From Novosphingobium sp. Fuku2-ISO-50 (GTDB lineage Bacteria; Pseudomonadota; Alphaproteobacteria; Sphingomonadales; Sphingomonadaceae): a DNA stretch of 64,000 nt. The notes beneath the pieces were generated by a model that worked only from the letters and a program-made list of their open reading frames with translations, did not search any database and had not been told where the DNA came from. Every line of letters starts with the position of its first letter. The first letter of the stretch is position 1. A program made the translations under genes and the position numbers. Location: NCBI RefSeq assembly GCF_001519055.1, contig NZ_KQ954292.1, positions 62,001 through 126,000 of the forward strand. The letters are read 5' to 3'. Shown piece after piece: positions 1 to 8,476 of this stretch.

Positions 1-532
1 CATCGTCGGCAAAGATTTCCAGCTCCGGCCGGGCATTGGCCGTGGCCGTGCGGTCGAGCAGCATGGCGCGGATCGACTGTTCGCCATCGGTGCCGACCGC
101 GCCGCGATCCACGACCACACGGCCCAGATAGTTGCCTGTCGCCTGCCCCGCGAGCACCTGCCGCACGACCTGGCGCGAAACGGCGTCGGGCTCGGCATGG
201 ATCACTTCGGTCACGATCTCGACCGTCTGCTCGCCGCCCGCGATTTGCGCCGCGCCGAGGTGAAACCGGCTGCCGCGCGCCAGAGTCACGCGCAAGGCGA
301 CGCGGCCATAGCCTTTCGCGGCGTTGAGGACGTGAAACGCAAACTGCGCGCCTTCGCCCAGCGTGATCGCGATGTCGTGAACCGCCGCGCCGTCAATGAC
401 GAGCGTGCGCGTGCCCTGCTCGCCCGGCGCCAGCACGATCGTTTCGGGCGCGACCGGCCAAACGCTTTCGAGCGCGGCGAGGTCGGCATAGCGCCAGGCC
501 TCGTCATGCCGGGTGGGAAGCAGCGCGGTCAT
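1..532 (-). CDS. sufD: SufD, Fe-S cluster assembly scaffold subunit (partial, C-terminus off the window)
   Basis: Subunit of the SufBCD scaffold that builds Fe-S clusters in the cytosol. The ATG (530-532) overlaps the sufC stop as ATGA, fixing the start. About 177 residues are visible. They begin MTALLPTRHDEAWRYADL and reach LDRTATANARPELEIFADD, the conserved SufB/SufD core stretch with RPELEIFADDV-type ending, at the very edge of the window. The N-terminal helical part is short compared with E. coli SufD. Last gene of the minus-strand suf operon seen here; sufS and later genes would lie to the left. Identification rests on motif and gene order and is firm. Confidence 0.93.
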   Translation of the reverse strand, partial: MTALLPTRHDEAWRYADLAALESVWPVAPETIVLAPGEQGTRTLVIDGAAVHDIAITLGEGAQFAFHVLNAAKGYGRVALRVTLARGSRFHLGAAQIAGGEQTVEIVTEVIHAEPDAVSRQVVRQVLAGQATGNYLGRVVVDRGAVGTDGEQSIRAMLLDRTATANARPELEIFADD

Positions 533-1278
533 GCGACGAGTGCCTCGTAACCCTGCTCTTCGAGTTCGAGCGCCAGCTCGGGCCCGCCGGAGCGCACGAT
601 GCGCCCGCCCGCCAGAACATGAACGAAATCGGGTTTCACATAATCGAGCAGGCGCTGATAATGCGTGATCAGCAAGACCGCCTTGTCGGGGCGGCGCATG
701 ATCGCATTGATCCCTTCGCCGCAGACTTTCAGCGCGTCGATGTCGAGCCCCGAATCGGTCTCGTCGAGAATGGCCAGTTTCGGGTCGAGAATGCCCATCT
801 GCACCATTTCCGCGCGCTTCTTTTCGCCGCCGGAAAAGCCGACATTGACCGGGCGCTTCAACATGTCGGGATCGAGTTTCAGCAAGGCCGCCTTTTCGCG
901 CGCCAGCTTCAGGAACGCGCCGCCCGACAGCGGCTCTTCCCCGCGCGACTTGCGCTGCGCATTGAGCGCCTCACGCAGGAATTGCACCATCGACACGCCG
1001 GGAATTTCGACCGGGTACTGAAACCCGAGGAAAAGCCCCGCCGCCGCGCGCTCGTGCGGCGCCATCGCCAATAGATCCCGGCCATCGAGCGTCGCGCTGC
1101 CACCGGTTACGTCATAGCCCGGGCGACCGCCCAAGGTATAAGCCAGCGTCGACTTGCCCGCGCCGTTGGGGCCCATGATGGCATGGATTTCGCCCGCGTT
1201 GATCGACAGCGACAAGCCTTTGAGAATCGGTTTGCCCGCAACTTCGTTGGCAAGATCGGTAATGGTCAGCAGCGACAT
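529..1278 (-). CDS. sufC: SufC, ABC-type ATPase of the SufBCD complex
   Basis: Cytosolic ATPase that drives the SufB/SufD scaffold. 249 residues, the usual family length. Walker A GPNGAGKST at residues 36-44, the SufC-type signature FSGGEKKR, and Walker B LAILDETDSGLDID are all intact. The ATG at 1276-1278 is chosen because the protein then begins MSLLTITDLANEVAG as SufC proteins do; an in-frame extension to 1467 would translate a dispersed GC-rich repeat and is rejected. The gene is separated from sufB by a DUF559 gene and two repeat copies, but all lie in the same direction, so one transcript is likely. Confidence 0.97.
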   Translation of the reverse strand: MSLLTITDLANEVAGKPILKGLSLSINAGEIHAIMGPNGAGKSTLAYTLGGRPGYDVTGGSATLDGRDLLAMAPHERAAAGLFLGFQYPVEIPGVSMVQFLREALNAQRKSRGEEPLSGGAFLKLAREKAALLKLDPDMLKRPVNVGFSGGEKKRAEMVQMGILDPKLAILDETDSGLDIDALKVCGEGINAIMRRPDKAVLLITHYQRLLDYVKPDFVHVLAGGRIVRSGGPELALELEEQGYEALVA

Positions 1279-1342
1279 GTCAGACTGTGTTCCGTGTGAA
1301 AGAGTGGGTGCCGAGCAGCTTCTGCGCCTCGCCGTCATAAAG

Positions 1343-1378
1343 CCCCTCCCCTTCAGGGGAGGGGTTGGGGTGGGGCCT
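1343..1378 (+). repeat. Dispersed GC-rich hairpin repeat, copy 1 (inverted relative to copies 2 and 3)
   Basis: Core palindrome CCCCTCCCCTTCAGGGGAGG followed by a G-rich tail. It is the reverse complement of the copies at 1459-1495 and 1901-1937, with a small difference in the tail (TTGGGG in place of CCGGGGG). It lies between the DUF559 gene and sufC. Repeats of this type are common between sphingomonad genes (general knowledge). Confidence 0.85.
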
Positions 1379-1458
1379 CGCCCAACGCTCCGACGCTTGC
1401 CAAAACGTGCCCAGGTTGAATGCTCGGCCATGCAATCGCCCAGTGGGGCGCAGCCTAT

Positions 1459-1495
1459 AGGCCCCACCCCCGGCCCCTCCCCTGAAGGGGAGGGG
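1459..1495 (+). repeat. Dispersed GC-rich hairpin repeat, copy 2
   Basis: Thirty-seven bases beginning AGGCCCCACCCCCGG and ending in the CCCTGAAGGGG palindrome. Identical to the copy at 1901-1937 and in the same orientation. The two copies bracket the DUF559 gene. Confidence 0.88.
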
Positions 1496-1518
1496 GGATG
1501 GTTGCGATGCGGGCATGA

Positions 1519-1980
1519 TCATTCTTCACGCCCTTCGGCCACGGCCCAGCGATCCGGCGCCTGTCGCAGAGCCGCAAGGACAGATCGCTGAACCCCGTCC
1601 AGATTGTCCATGACATCCCGGTTGGTCACCCGCAGGACGGTGAACCCATAGCCCGCCAAGGCGTGATCCCGCTGCCGGTCCTGTTCGGCGTCGTGCGTCT
1701 CGCCATCGACTTCGACAATCAGCGCCTTTTGCGGGCACAGGAAATCGGCGATGTAGGGGCCGATCACTGCCTGGCGGCGGAACTTGTGGCCTTCGATCTG
1801 GCCGTTCGACAGCGCGCGCCACAGGCGTTTTTCCGGTTCGGTGGGGTTGCGGCGCATGTCCGCCGCCCGGCTGTTCAATTCAGCGAGGAATATAGCCGAG
1901 AGGCCCCACCCCCGGCCCCTCCCCTGAAGGGGAGGGGAGTTCAGGCGTTGGGCGTCTTGTTGGGAGGTCAGGTTAGCCAA
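1519..1980 (-). CDS. DUF559 domain protein (Vsr-like endonuclease fold), inserted in the suf operon
   Basis: Family of small proteins related to very-short-patch-repair endonucleases; the biological role is unproven. Signature segments are [15 protein letters not shown] near the N-terminus, then [20 protein letters not shown] with the acidic D...EVD positions of a PD-(D/E)XK-like fold, then FTVLRVTN. The longest frame starts at a TTG (1978-1980) overlapping the sufB stop and gives 153 residues, but residues ~14-27 are encoded by a dispersed repeat. An ATG at 1855-1857 gives 112 residues but drops the RAAD segment that family members usually keep, so the start is uncertain. It lies between sufB and sufC in the same direction. 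Confidence 0.8.
   Translation of the reverse strand: MANLTSQQDAQRLNSPPLQGRGRGWGLSAIFLAELNSRAADMRRNPTEPEKRLWRALSNGQIEGHKFRRQAVIGPYIADFLCPQKALIVEVDGETHDAEQDRQRDHALAGYGFTVLRVTNRDVMDNLDGVQRSVLAALRQAPDRWAVAEGREE
1901..1937 (+). repeat. Dispersed GC-rich hairpin repeat, copy 3
   Basis: Exact 37-bp copy of 1459-1495, same orientation. It overlaps the 5' end of the DUF559 reading frame, which it extends in frame with residues such as [12 protein letters not shown]. Confidence 0.88.
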
Positions 1981-3478
1981 CGCTTCCCTCCAGGCTGATG
2001 CCGAGCAGCTTTTGCGCTTCGACGGCGAATTCCATCGGCAATTGTTGCAGCACTTCGCGGGCGAAGCCGTTGACGATCAGCGTCACCGCGTCTTCCTGGC
2101 CAAGGCCGCGCTGCATCGCGTAGAACAACTGGTCGTCGGAAATCTTCGACGTGGTCGCTTCGTGCTCGATCGTCGCGGTCGGGTTTTTCACTTCGATATA
2201 GGGCACGGTATGCGCGCCGCACTCGGCGCCGAGCAGCAGGCTGTCGCACTGGGTATGATTGCGCACGCCGTCGGCATTGCGCGCGACGCGCACCAGCCCG
2301 CGATAGGTGTTGTTCGATTTCCCCGCGCTGATCCCTTTCGACACGATGGTCGAGCGGGTGCCGCGCGCGTTGTGAATCATCTTCGTGCCGGTGTCGGCCT
2401 GCTGATGGTTGTTGGTGACGGCGACCGAATAGAATTCGCCGACGCTGTCTTCGCCGTTCAACACGCAGCTCGGGTATTTCCAGGTCACGGCCGATCCGGT
2501 TTCGACCTGGGTCCACGAAACTTTGCTGCGCGCACCCTGGCACAGCGCGCGCTTGGTGACGAAATTGTAGATCCCGCCCTTGCCTTGCGCATCGCCCGGA
2601 TACCAGTTCTGCACGGTCGAATACTTGATCTCGGCATCGTCGAGCGCGACCAGTTCGACCACGGCGGCGTGAAGCTGGTTTTCATCGCGCTGCGGGGCGG
2701 TGCAGCCTTCGAGATAGGAAACGTATGAGCCTTTGTCGGCGACGATCAGCGTGCGTTCGAATTGCCCGGTGTTTTCCGCGTTGATGCGGAAATAGGTCGA
2801 CAGCTCCATCGGGCAGCGCACGCCTTCGGGGATATAGACGAACGTCCCGTCGGAAAAGACCGCGCAATTGAGCGCCGAAAAGAAGTTGTCGTGGCAAGGC
2901 ACGACTTTGCCCAGCCAGCGGCGAACCATGTCGGGGTATTCGCGGATCGCCTCGCTGATCGAGCGGAAAATGACCCCGGCTGCTTCCAGTTCCTTGCGGA
3001 ACGTGGTCGCCACCGAGACGGAATCGAACACCGCATCGACCGCAATCCTGCGTGCGCCTTCGACGCCGGCAAGCACCGCCTGTTCGGCCAGCGGAATGCC
3101 CAGCTTTTCATAGATGCGCAGGATTTCCGGATCGACTTCGTCAAGGCTCTTGGGCCCGTCCCTGGTCTTGGGCGCGGCCCAGTAATAGGCCGCCTGATAA
3201 TCGATCGGCGGGATATTCAGCTTGGCCCAATCGGGCATCGGCATGGTCAGCCAATGGCGATAGGCCTTGAGCCGCCATTCGAGCATCCATTCCGGTTCCT
3301 GCTTCTTGGCGGAAATATAGCGGACGGTCTCTTCGGACAGACCTTTGGGTCCGTATTCCTGCTCGATGTCGGACGACCAGCCATATTCGTAATCGGCGGC
3401 GCGCGCCGCAGCTTCGCGCGCGGCCTCATCCTTGACTGCCGGTTCACCGACAACAGGGGCGTGCAGCTCGTCGCTCAT
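1973..3478 (-). CDS. sufB: SufB, Fe-S cluster assembly scaffold protein
   Basis: Scaffold subunit of SufBCD on which the nascent Fe-S cluster is assembled. 501 residues, typical length. Diagnostic stretches include [47 protein letters not shown] and [20 protein letters not shown], ending in [15 protein letters not shown]. The ATG at 3476-3478 overlaps the sufR stop as ATGA, which supports translational coupling and this start. Second gene of the minus-strand suf operon. Confidence 0.98.
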   Translation of the reverse strand: MSDELHAPVVGEPAVKDEAAREAAARAADYEYGWSSDIEQEYGPKGLSEETVRYISAKKQEPEWMLEWRLKAYRHWLTMPMPDWAKLNIPPIDYQAAYYWAAPKTRDGPKSLDEVDPEILRIYEKLGIPLAEQAVLAGVEGARRIAVDAVFDSVSVATTFRKELEAAGVIFRSISEAIREYPDMVRRWLGKVVPCHDNFFSALNCAVFSDGTFVYIPEGVRCPMELSTYFRINAENTGQFERTLIVADKGSYVSYLEGCTAPQRDENQLHAAVVELVALDDAEIKYSTVQNWYPGDAQGKGGIYNFVTKRALCQGARSKVSWTQVETGSAVTWKYPSCVLNGEDSVGEFYSVAVTNNHQQADTGTKMIHNARGTRSTIVSKGISAGKSNNTYRGLVRVARNADGVRNHTQCDSLLLGAECGAHTVPYIEVKNPTATIEHEATTSKISDDQLFYAMQRGLGQEDAVTLIVNGFAREVLQQLPMEFAVEAQKLLGISLEGSVG

Positions 3479-4044
3479 GCTTCAACCTCGAATGTTGCAG
3501 AAGTGGCGGGCGCCTGCACTGCCGGCGCCCGCGAAGCAAGCCCCGACACATCGGGGCCTCTCAGATCAGGCCCCCTCAGATCAGGCCCCCTCAAATCAGG
3601 CCCCCTCAAATCAGGCCCCCTCAAATCAGGACTGGCCAACTGGCTTAGCGAAACCCCCGCCAGCGCGCCACGCAAGGCGGCGTCGACCACAGGCCAGTGC
3701 GGCCGCATCGAACAGGCGCTTTCGAGCGAACAGTCGTGGCGGCCTTTTTCATTGCGCAGCCGATCGCTGCAGGCGGCCATGGCGATCGGCCCTTCGACCG
3801 CTTCGATGATGTCGGCAAGCGAGATCGCCGCCGCCGGACGCGCCAGCGTCAGCCCGCCGCGCGCACCGCGCACCGCGCGCAACAGCCCCGCGCCCGACAA
3901 TTTGCTGACCAGTTTTTGCACGGTCGGTGCGGGCAGGCCGGTTTCATCGGCGAGCTGCTGCGCCGAAATGCGCGCATGCCCGCAACGCCGTGCGGCGGCG
4001 GTCATGGTCACCACGGCATAATCGGCCATGCTGGACAGACGCAT
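3475..4044 (-). CDS. sufR: Rrf2-family regulator of the suf operon (SufR/IscR type)
   Basis: Predicted Fe-S-sensing repressor of its own operon. The N-terminal winged helix covers about residues 1-85 ([14 protein letters not shown], then [21 protein letters not shown]). A cysteine triad at C92, C105 and C111 matches the cluster-ligand pattern of IscR-like proteins, though the first spacing is longer than in E. coli IscR. From residue 139 the chain carries five perfect PDLRG repeats and a degenerate sixth (PDVSG), coded by a 15-bp DNA repeat, before a low-complexity tail. The tail is not part of the usual family and makes the protein longer than most. First gene of the operon. Confidence 0.9.
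   Translation of the reverse strand: MRLSSMADYAVVTMTAAARRCGHARISAQQLADETGLPAPTVQKLVSKLSGAGLLRAVRGARGGLTLARPAAAISLADIIEAVEGPIAMAACSDRLRNEKGRHDCSLESACSMRPHWPVVDAALRGALAGVSLSQLASPDLRGPDLRGPDLRGPDLRGPDLRGPDVSGLASRAPAVQAPATSATFEVEA
3556..3630 (-). repeat. In-frame 15-bp tandem repeat (five units) inside sufR
   Basis: Five consecutive 15-bp units read on the minus strand as codons for PDLRG (residues 139-163 of SufR). Units differ only by an occasional G/A change (CTCAGATC versus CTCAAATC). The length is a multiple of three, so copy-number change would not shift the frame. Confidence 0.92.
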
Positions 4045-4110
4045 TGCACAAAACCCTTCAACCGACCGGATTGACCCGGCGCCGTAAATCAGACCGATTC
4101 GATCCGGTAT

Positions 4111-5112
4111 CTAGGTATCGCGCTTCGGCATGGCAAGATGCCCATGGGACAAAAGACCCAGACCCGATGGCATCGCGGCAACTTTGGGCCTGATTTCAAC
4201 ATAGTTCCTCAGATCGACCGAAGCAGACCGAAGCGGTTGATTGGTCCGCGCCAGCCGCCCCGGCGTGCATCCGGTAAAGTGGCGGATCTCGCGGATCATG
4301 TGCGGCTGATCGTAGAATTGTTCTTCGACATGCGCGATCTGGTCGGCGGGAGTGCCCGGATGGCACAGCAGGGCGGCGGCGCGCAGCGCGCGATATTTGC
4401 GCGCCAGCTGGCTGGGGCTGAGCCCGAAATAATGATCGACCAGTCGCTGCAACTGACGGGGCGAATAGGGCGTCGTGGCGACAAGATCTTCAAGCCGGGG
4501 CGACAGCGACGCGCCCAGCCATTCGGCAACCGCCCGGATCAGATCTTCGTGCCGGGGCGGGATATGCATCGCCCGCGCGCCAAACACCCGCGATGCCATC
4601 GCCACCATGTCCTGCGGCCGCAGCGTGCCCGCGCGATGCCCGTCTATCAGGTTTTCGCCAAGCCGGGTCACCTCTGGCCCGAGCAGCGAGCCCGCTTCGA
4701 CCATGCGGTCGCTCCATTTCGCCGCCGACAGCCGCCCGGTCAGCGCGGCCCAGCCGAGCGGGCCGATCGCCGCGCCAAAGGCATGCCATGGCCCTTCGAC
4801 GGTAATTTCCGCCGCCGCCGACAACGGGGTGACCAGACTGGTGCGATGCGAGACATGGATCACGCCGTCGCCGGTGCGCATCCGCCCCTCGCCCTTGAGG
4901 AACACCAGAAACAGAGCAACCGCTGCGGGCTGCACATCGTCGATCCGCGCCCTGTCGCAACGCAAGCTGAAATAGGTCGTCACATACGGCTCGACATCGG
5001 GCGGCGGCGGCAGGAAGTCGAAGAGGAACGGCGCGGCCTCCCCGGCCTCGCCAGTTTCGCTGTCCCGGCCAGTTCCGCCGACAACTTCAGCGCTCGAATT
5101 GCCGATGATCAT
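4111..5112 (-). CDS. AraC-family transcriptional regulator
   Basis: 333 residues. An N-terminal half of AraC effector-domain type (residues ~30-180) is followed by a C-terminal double helix-turn-helix: SPRLEDLVATTPYSPRQLQRLVDHYFGLSPSQLARKYRALRAAALL, then IAHVEEQFYDQPHMIREIRHFTGCTPGRLA. Same direction as the suf operon and ends 66 bp before sufR begins. No neighbour suggests its ligand or targets. The suf operon promoter must lie in the 66 bp gap or further upstream; I see no clear box there. Confidence 0.88.
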   Translation of the reverse strand: MIIGNSSAEVVGGTGRDSETGEAGEAAPFLFDFLPPPPDVEPYVTTYFSLRCDRARIDDVQPAAVALFLVFLKGEGRMRTGDGVIHVSHRTSLVTPLSAAAEITVEGPWHAFGAAIGPLGWAALTGRLSAAKWSDRMVEAGSLLGPEVTRLGENLIDGHRAGTLRPQDMVAMASRVFGARAMHIPPRHEDLIRAVAEWLGASLSPRLEDLVATTPYSPRQLQRLVDHYFGLSPSQLARKYRALRAAALLCHPGTPADQIAHVEEQFYDQPHMIREIRHFTGCTPGRLARTNQPLRSASVDLRNYVEIRPKVAAMPSGLGLLSHGHLAMPKRDT

Positions 5113-5288
5113 TATCGCCGCCCCCGCAGATCTTGCGGCAAACCTTGCGCCACCCCGACAAGCACAAGCCCAGCGGAAGTGAAAATCGCACGCGTGTCAA
5201 GCACATCGCTCACGAATACCGGAAATAGCTGTCACTTCGGACATAATACAGGGGAGGTATCGCGACACTCCAGCCGACGACGCGGGAC

Positions 5289-5326
5289 AAAAAAAGGGCG
5301 GCCGGGCCTTTGGCTCCGACCGCCCG
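5289..5326 (-). terminator. Strong Rho-independent terminator, minus strand
   Basis: Read on the minus strand, a GGGCGG...CCGCCC stem with an inner GGC/GCC extension (5296-5325) is followed by a run of seven or more T (5295-5289). No annotated minus-strand gene ends here, so the terminator points to a non-coding transcript starting further right (see 5289-5399). Confidence 0.85.
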
Positions 5327-5399
5327 GAAGTCGAGGGTCCGATACATTGCTGCACCAAGCCCTTCGGGTCGCAAGACGACGGCTAGGCTATCGCGCGAT
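5289..5399 (-). ncRNA. Candidate small RNA in the 5113-5603 gap
   Basis: The stretch 5113-5603 has no convincing gene. On the minus strand it contains a -10-like TACAAT (5406-5411) with a weak -35 (CGGACA, 18 bp upstream). About 105-110 nt of GC-rich sequence follows, ending in the strong terminator at 5289-5326. A 78-codon reading frame crosses the region (5210-5446), but it reads through the terminator and has no family features. Family unknown; 6S-like or trans-acting sRNA are both possible. Confidence 0.4.
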
Positions 5400-5603
5400 T
5401 CGTGAATTGTATGGATTCGACAAAATCGGTGTCCGGTTTGCAACACACCTGATGCTTTGGCCCAAATTACGAAATTTTCTTTGAATTCGCGCTATTTCCC
5501 TCTTGGCTCCGGATCACCGCTCGCCCAAGGATCAAAGCCGAGGTTCAAAGATGGACCGGCCACAACCCAACCCATTCACCGACATAGCGATATTCATTTA
5601 CCG

Positions 5604-6650
5604 ATGCTCTACCGCCTTTTGCGCCCCCTGCTGTTCAAAATTCCGGCTGAAACGGCCCATCGGTTAACCGTCGCGGCCTTGCGAGCGGTGCCGTTGTCGC
5701 GCCAGCTGGACATGGCCCCCACGCTGATCCAGCGCGTTGCCGGCATCCCCTTTCCCAATCCGGTCGGCCTTGCCCCCGGTTTCGACAAGAATGCGCAAGT
5801 GCCCGACGCGATGCTGGCGCTGGGCTTCGGCTTTGTCGAAGTCGGCACGGTGACTCCCCGTCCGCAAGTCGGCAACCCGCGCCCACGCCTGTTCCGCCTG
5901 GTCGAGGATCGCGCGGTGATCAACCGCATGGGATTCAACAACGACGGGGCAGAAGCGGTCGCCCGGCGGCTGCACGAACGCACCGGCACGCCCGGCCACT
6001 CGCCCTCGGGGATCATCGGGGTCAACATCGGCGCCAACAAGGATTCGCCCGACCGCATTGCCGATTATGCGACCATGACGCGGATCATGGCACCGCTGGC
6101 CCGCTATCTGACGATCAACATAAGCTCGCCCAACACGCCGGGCCTGCGCGATTTGCAGGACGAAGGCGCGCTCGCCGCGCTGCTCGACGCGGTCATCATG
6201 GCGCGGGGGGGCAACACGACCCCGATCTTCCTCAAACTCGCGCCCGATCTCGGCCATGCGGACATCGATTCGATCTGCCGCATCGCGATCGACCGCCGCA
6301 TCGACGCGCTGATCATTTCGAACACCACGATCAGCCGCCCGCCGTTGCTGTCCCCCCTCGCCGGGGAAAGCGGCGGCCTTTCGGGCGAACCCTTGCGCGA
6401 TCTCGCGTTGCAGCGCCTGCGCGATTTCCGCAAGGCAAGCGGCGGGGGCATTCCGCTGATCGGGGTCGGCGGCATCGCCACGGTCGACGATGCCTGGGCC
6501 CGCATTCGCGCGGGCGCCAGTCTGGTGCAGCTTTACAGCGCGCTGGTCTACGAAGGCCCGGGGCTGGTGCGCCGCATCGTCAAGGGCCTGGCCGAACGAA
6601 CCCGCGCCGAAGGCATGGGAAGCATTGCGGAAGCCGTCGGCAGCGAATAG
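5604..6650 (+). CDS. pyrD: Dihydroorotate dehydrogenase (quinone), class 2
   Basis: Fourth step of pyrimidine synthesis, oxidising dihydroorotate with quinone at the inner membrane. 348 residues from ATG 5604, beginning MLYRLLRPLLFKIPAETAH, the amphipathic membrane-binding N-terminus of class 2 enzymes. Typical segments follow: NPVGLAPGFDKN, GFVEVGTVTPRPQ.GNPRPRLFR, NRMGFNNDGAEA, NISSPNTPGLRDLQ with the catalytic Ser region, and GGIATVDDAWARIRAGASLVQLYSALVYEGP. An upstream in-frame start at 5457 would add unrelated residues and is rejected. Confidence 0.97.
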   Translation: MLYRLLRPLLFKIPAETAHRLTVAALRAVPLSRQLDMAPTLIQRVAGIPFPNPVGLAPGFDKNAQVPDAMLALGFGFVEVGTVTPRPQVGNPRPRLFRLVEDRAVINRMGFNNDGAEAVARRLHERTGTPGHSPSGIIGVNIGANKDSPDRIADYATMTRIMAPLARYLTINISSPNTPGLRDLQDEGALAALLDAVIMARGGNTTPIFLKLAPDLGHADIDSICRIAIDRRIDALIISNTTISRPPLLSPLAGESGGLSGEPLRDLALQRLRDFRKASGGGIPLIGVGGIATVDDAWARIRAGASLVQLYSALVYEGPGLVRRIVKGLAERTRAEGMGSIAEAVGSE

Positions 6651-6659
6651 CCTGCCGCA

Positions 6660-8384
6660 ATGCACCACGCCTCCCGCCGCAAGGTTTTCGCCCGCCTCTC
6701 GCTCAGCGCTGCGCTGCTAATCGCCGCAGCACTGCCAATTGCAACGGTTGCCGCTGCGCCACCGGCACCCGATCACGGCGTGGTTTCTGCCGCCGACCCG
6801 CGCGCAGCGGCTGCAGGCGCCGAAATCCTGCGCGCCGGAGGCAGCGCAACCGACGCGGCGATCGCGACAATGCTGGCGCTGGGGGTGGTCGAACCGCAAA
6901 GCTCGGGGCTCGGCGGCGGCGGCTTTCTCCTCACCGGCAGCGCCGATGGCCAGGTCGACAGCTTCGACGGGCGCGAAGCTGCGCCAAAGGCCGCCGATTC
7001 GCACTGGTTCTTTCGCGATGGCCGCCCGCTCGACCATGGCGCTGCCGTTCCCGGCGGGCGCAGCGTCGGCGTGCCGGGCAACCTGGCGCTGGCCGCGCTC
7101 GCGCATGCCCGCCATGGCCGCCTGCCCTGGGCGCGGCTGTTCACCCCGGCGATCCGGCTGGCGCGCGACGGTTATGCGATCACCCCCCGGCTGAATGCCT
7201 CGCTCGCCTTGTTCAAGGGCGTTGCCGGGCTCGATCCGGCGGGGCGCGCCTTGTGGTTCGACGCCGATGGCGCGCCGCTGCCGGTCGGCACCGTGGTCAA
7301 AAACCCCGCGCTGGCGCAGATTCTCCAGCGTATCGCCGAAAAGGGGCCGCGCGCATTCTATAGCGGCGCCAATGCCGATGCGATCGCGCACCATGTCACG
7401 ACCAGCCCGATCAACCCCGCGCCGATGACCATCGCCGACATCGGCGCCTATCAGGCCCGCGCGCTGCCGCCGGTCTGCGCGCCCTATCGCACATGGAAAG
7501 TGTGCAGCATGGGCCCGCCGTCGGCCGGCGGGATCATCGTGCTGCAAGTGCTCGGCATGCTCGATCGATTTGACATCAGGACGCTCGGCCCCGCCTCGCC
7601 GGTCGCCTGGCATCTGATGGCCGAGGCGGAACGGCTGGCCTTTGCCGACCGCGACCGCTTTGTCGCCGATCCCGGCTTTGTCTCGGTGCCGGTCAAAGGC
7701 CTGCTCGACCCTGCCTATATCGCCGCGCGTTCGGCCCTGATCAGCGAGGGGCGCACATTGCCGCAGGCCGATCCCGGCGCGCCTGCGGGCGCCAGCGACA
7801 CTTATGCGCTGGCCGCCCCGATCGAAGAACACGGCACGACGCATTTCGTGGCGGTCGATGCGCACGGCGATGTCGCCAGCTATACCTCGACCATCGAAAA
7901 CGGATTCGGTTCGGGCCTCATCGTCAATGGCTATGTGCTCAACAACGAACTGACCGATTTCAACATCGATCCCGACCGCGACGGCAAGCCGACCGCCAAC
8001 CGCGTCGAAGGCGGCAAACGCCCGCGCAGCTCGATGAGCCCGGTGGTGGTCTATGACAGCGCGGGCCACATCCGCCTTGTCGCGGGGGCGGCAGGCGGCG
8101 CGACGATCCCGGTGCAGGTCATCCGCGTGCTGATCGGCACGCTCGACTGGGGGCTCGATGCGCGCGCGGCCATCGCGCAAGGTGTGGTGATGCCGATCCC
8201 GGACGGCATCGCGGTCGAGGCGGGCACCGCGCTCGAACCGATGATCCCGGCGCTGACCGCGCTGGGCCATGGCCATGTGATCGCCCTGCCGCTGCGGCTC
8301 AAGGCCAATGCGATCGAGCGCACTGCCGAGGGCTGGCGCGGCGCCGCCGATCCGCGCAGCGAAGGCGCCAGCGTCTCACCATGA
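6660..8384 (+). CDS. ggt: Gamma-glutamyltransferase (exported)
   Basis: Periplasmic N-terminal-nucleophile hydrolase that cleaves gamma-glutamyl bonds of glutathione and related peptides. 574 residues with a signal peptide (RRKVFARLSLSAALLIAAAL...ATVAAA). The precursor is expected to self-cleave before Thr393 in EEHGTTHFVAVD, the conserved catalytic T[ST]H context. Other signatures are GGSATDAAIA, PQSSGLGGGGFLL, NGFGSGLIVNGYVLNNELTDF and RPRSSMSPVVV. It starts 9 bp after pyrD and may be cotranscribed. A functional link to the gamma-glutamyl pathway locus at 11-24 kb is possible but unproven. Confidence 0.95.
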   Translation: MHHASRRKVFARLSLSAALLIAAALPIATVAAAPPAPDHGVVSAADPRAAAAGAEILRAGGSATDAAIATMLALGVVEPQSSGLGGGGFLLTGSADGQVDSFDGREAAPKAADSHWFFRDGRPLDHGAAVPGGRSVGVPGNLALAALAHARHGRLPWARLFTPAIRLARDGYAITPRLNASLALFKGVAGLDPAGRALWFDADGAPLPVGTVVKNPALAQILQRIAEKGPRAFYSGANADAIAHHVTTSPINPAPMTIADIGAYQARALPPVCAPYRTWKVCSMGPPSAGGIIVLQVLGMLDRFDIRTLGPASPVAWHLMAEAERLAFADRDRFVADPGFVSVPVKGLLDPAYIAARSALISEGRTLPQADPGAPAGASDTYALAAPIEEHGTTHFVAVDAHGDVASYTSTIENGFGSGLIVNGYVLNNELTDFNIDPDRDGKPTANRVEGGKRPRSSMSPVVVYDSAGHIRLVAGAAGGATIPVQVIRVLIGTLDWGLDARAAIAQGVVMPIPDGIAVEAGTALEPMIPALTALGHGHVIALPLRLKANAIERTAEGWRGAADPRSEGASVSP

Positions 8385-8476
8385 CAAGACCAGCGGTGTT
8401 CTTGCCGTAGCGGCACGACGGGCCTACGTACCGTGACAGGGGCTCCAAAGCCCATGGCAGAGGATCGCGACAGGCC

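Noticed and set aside
3556..3630. CRISPR-like or intergenic repeat array
   Set aside because: The units are 15 bp without spacers and lie in frame within sufR, so they are a coding minisatellite.
5210..5446. 78-codon minus-strand frame in the 5113-5603 gap
   Set aside because: It reads straight through a strong intrinsic terminator and has no recognisable feature, so a non-coding transcript is the better reading.
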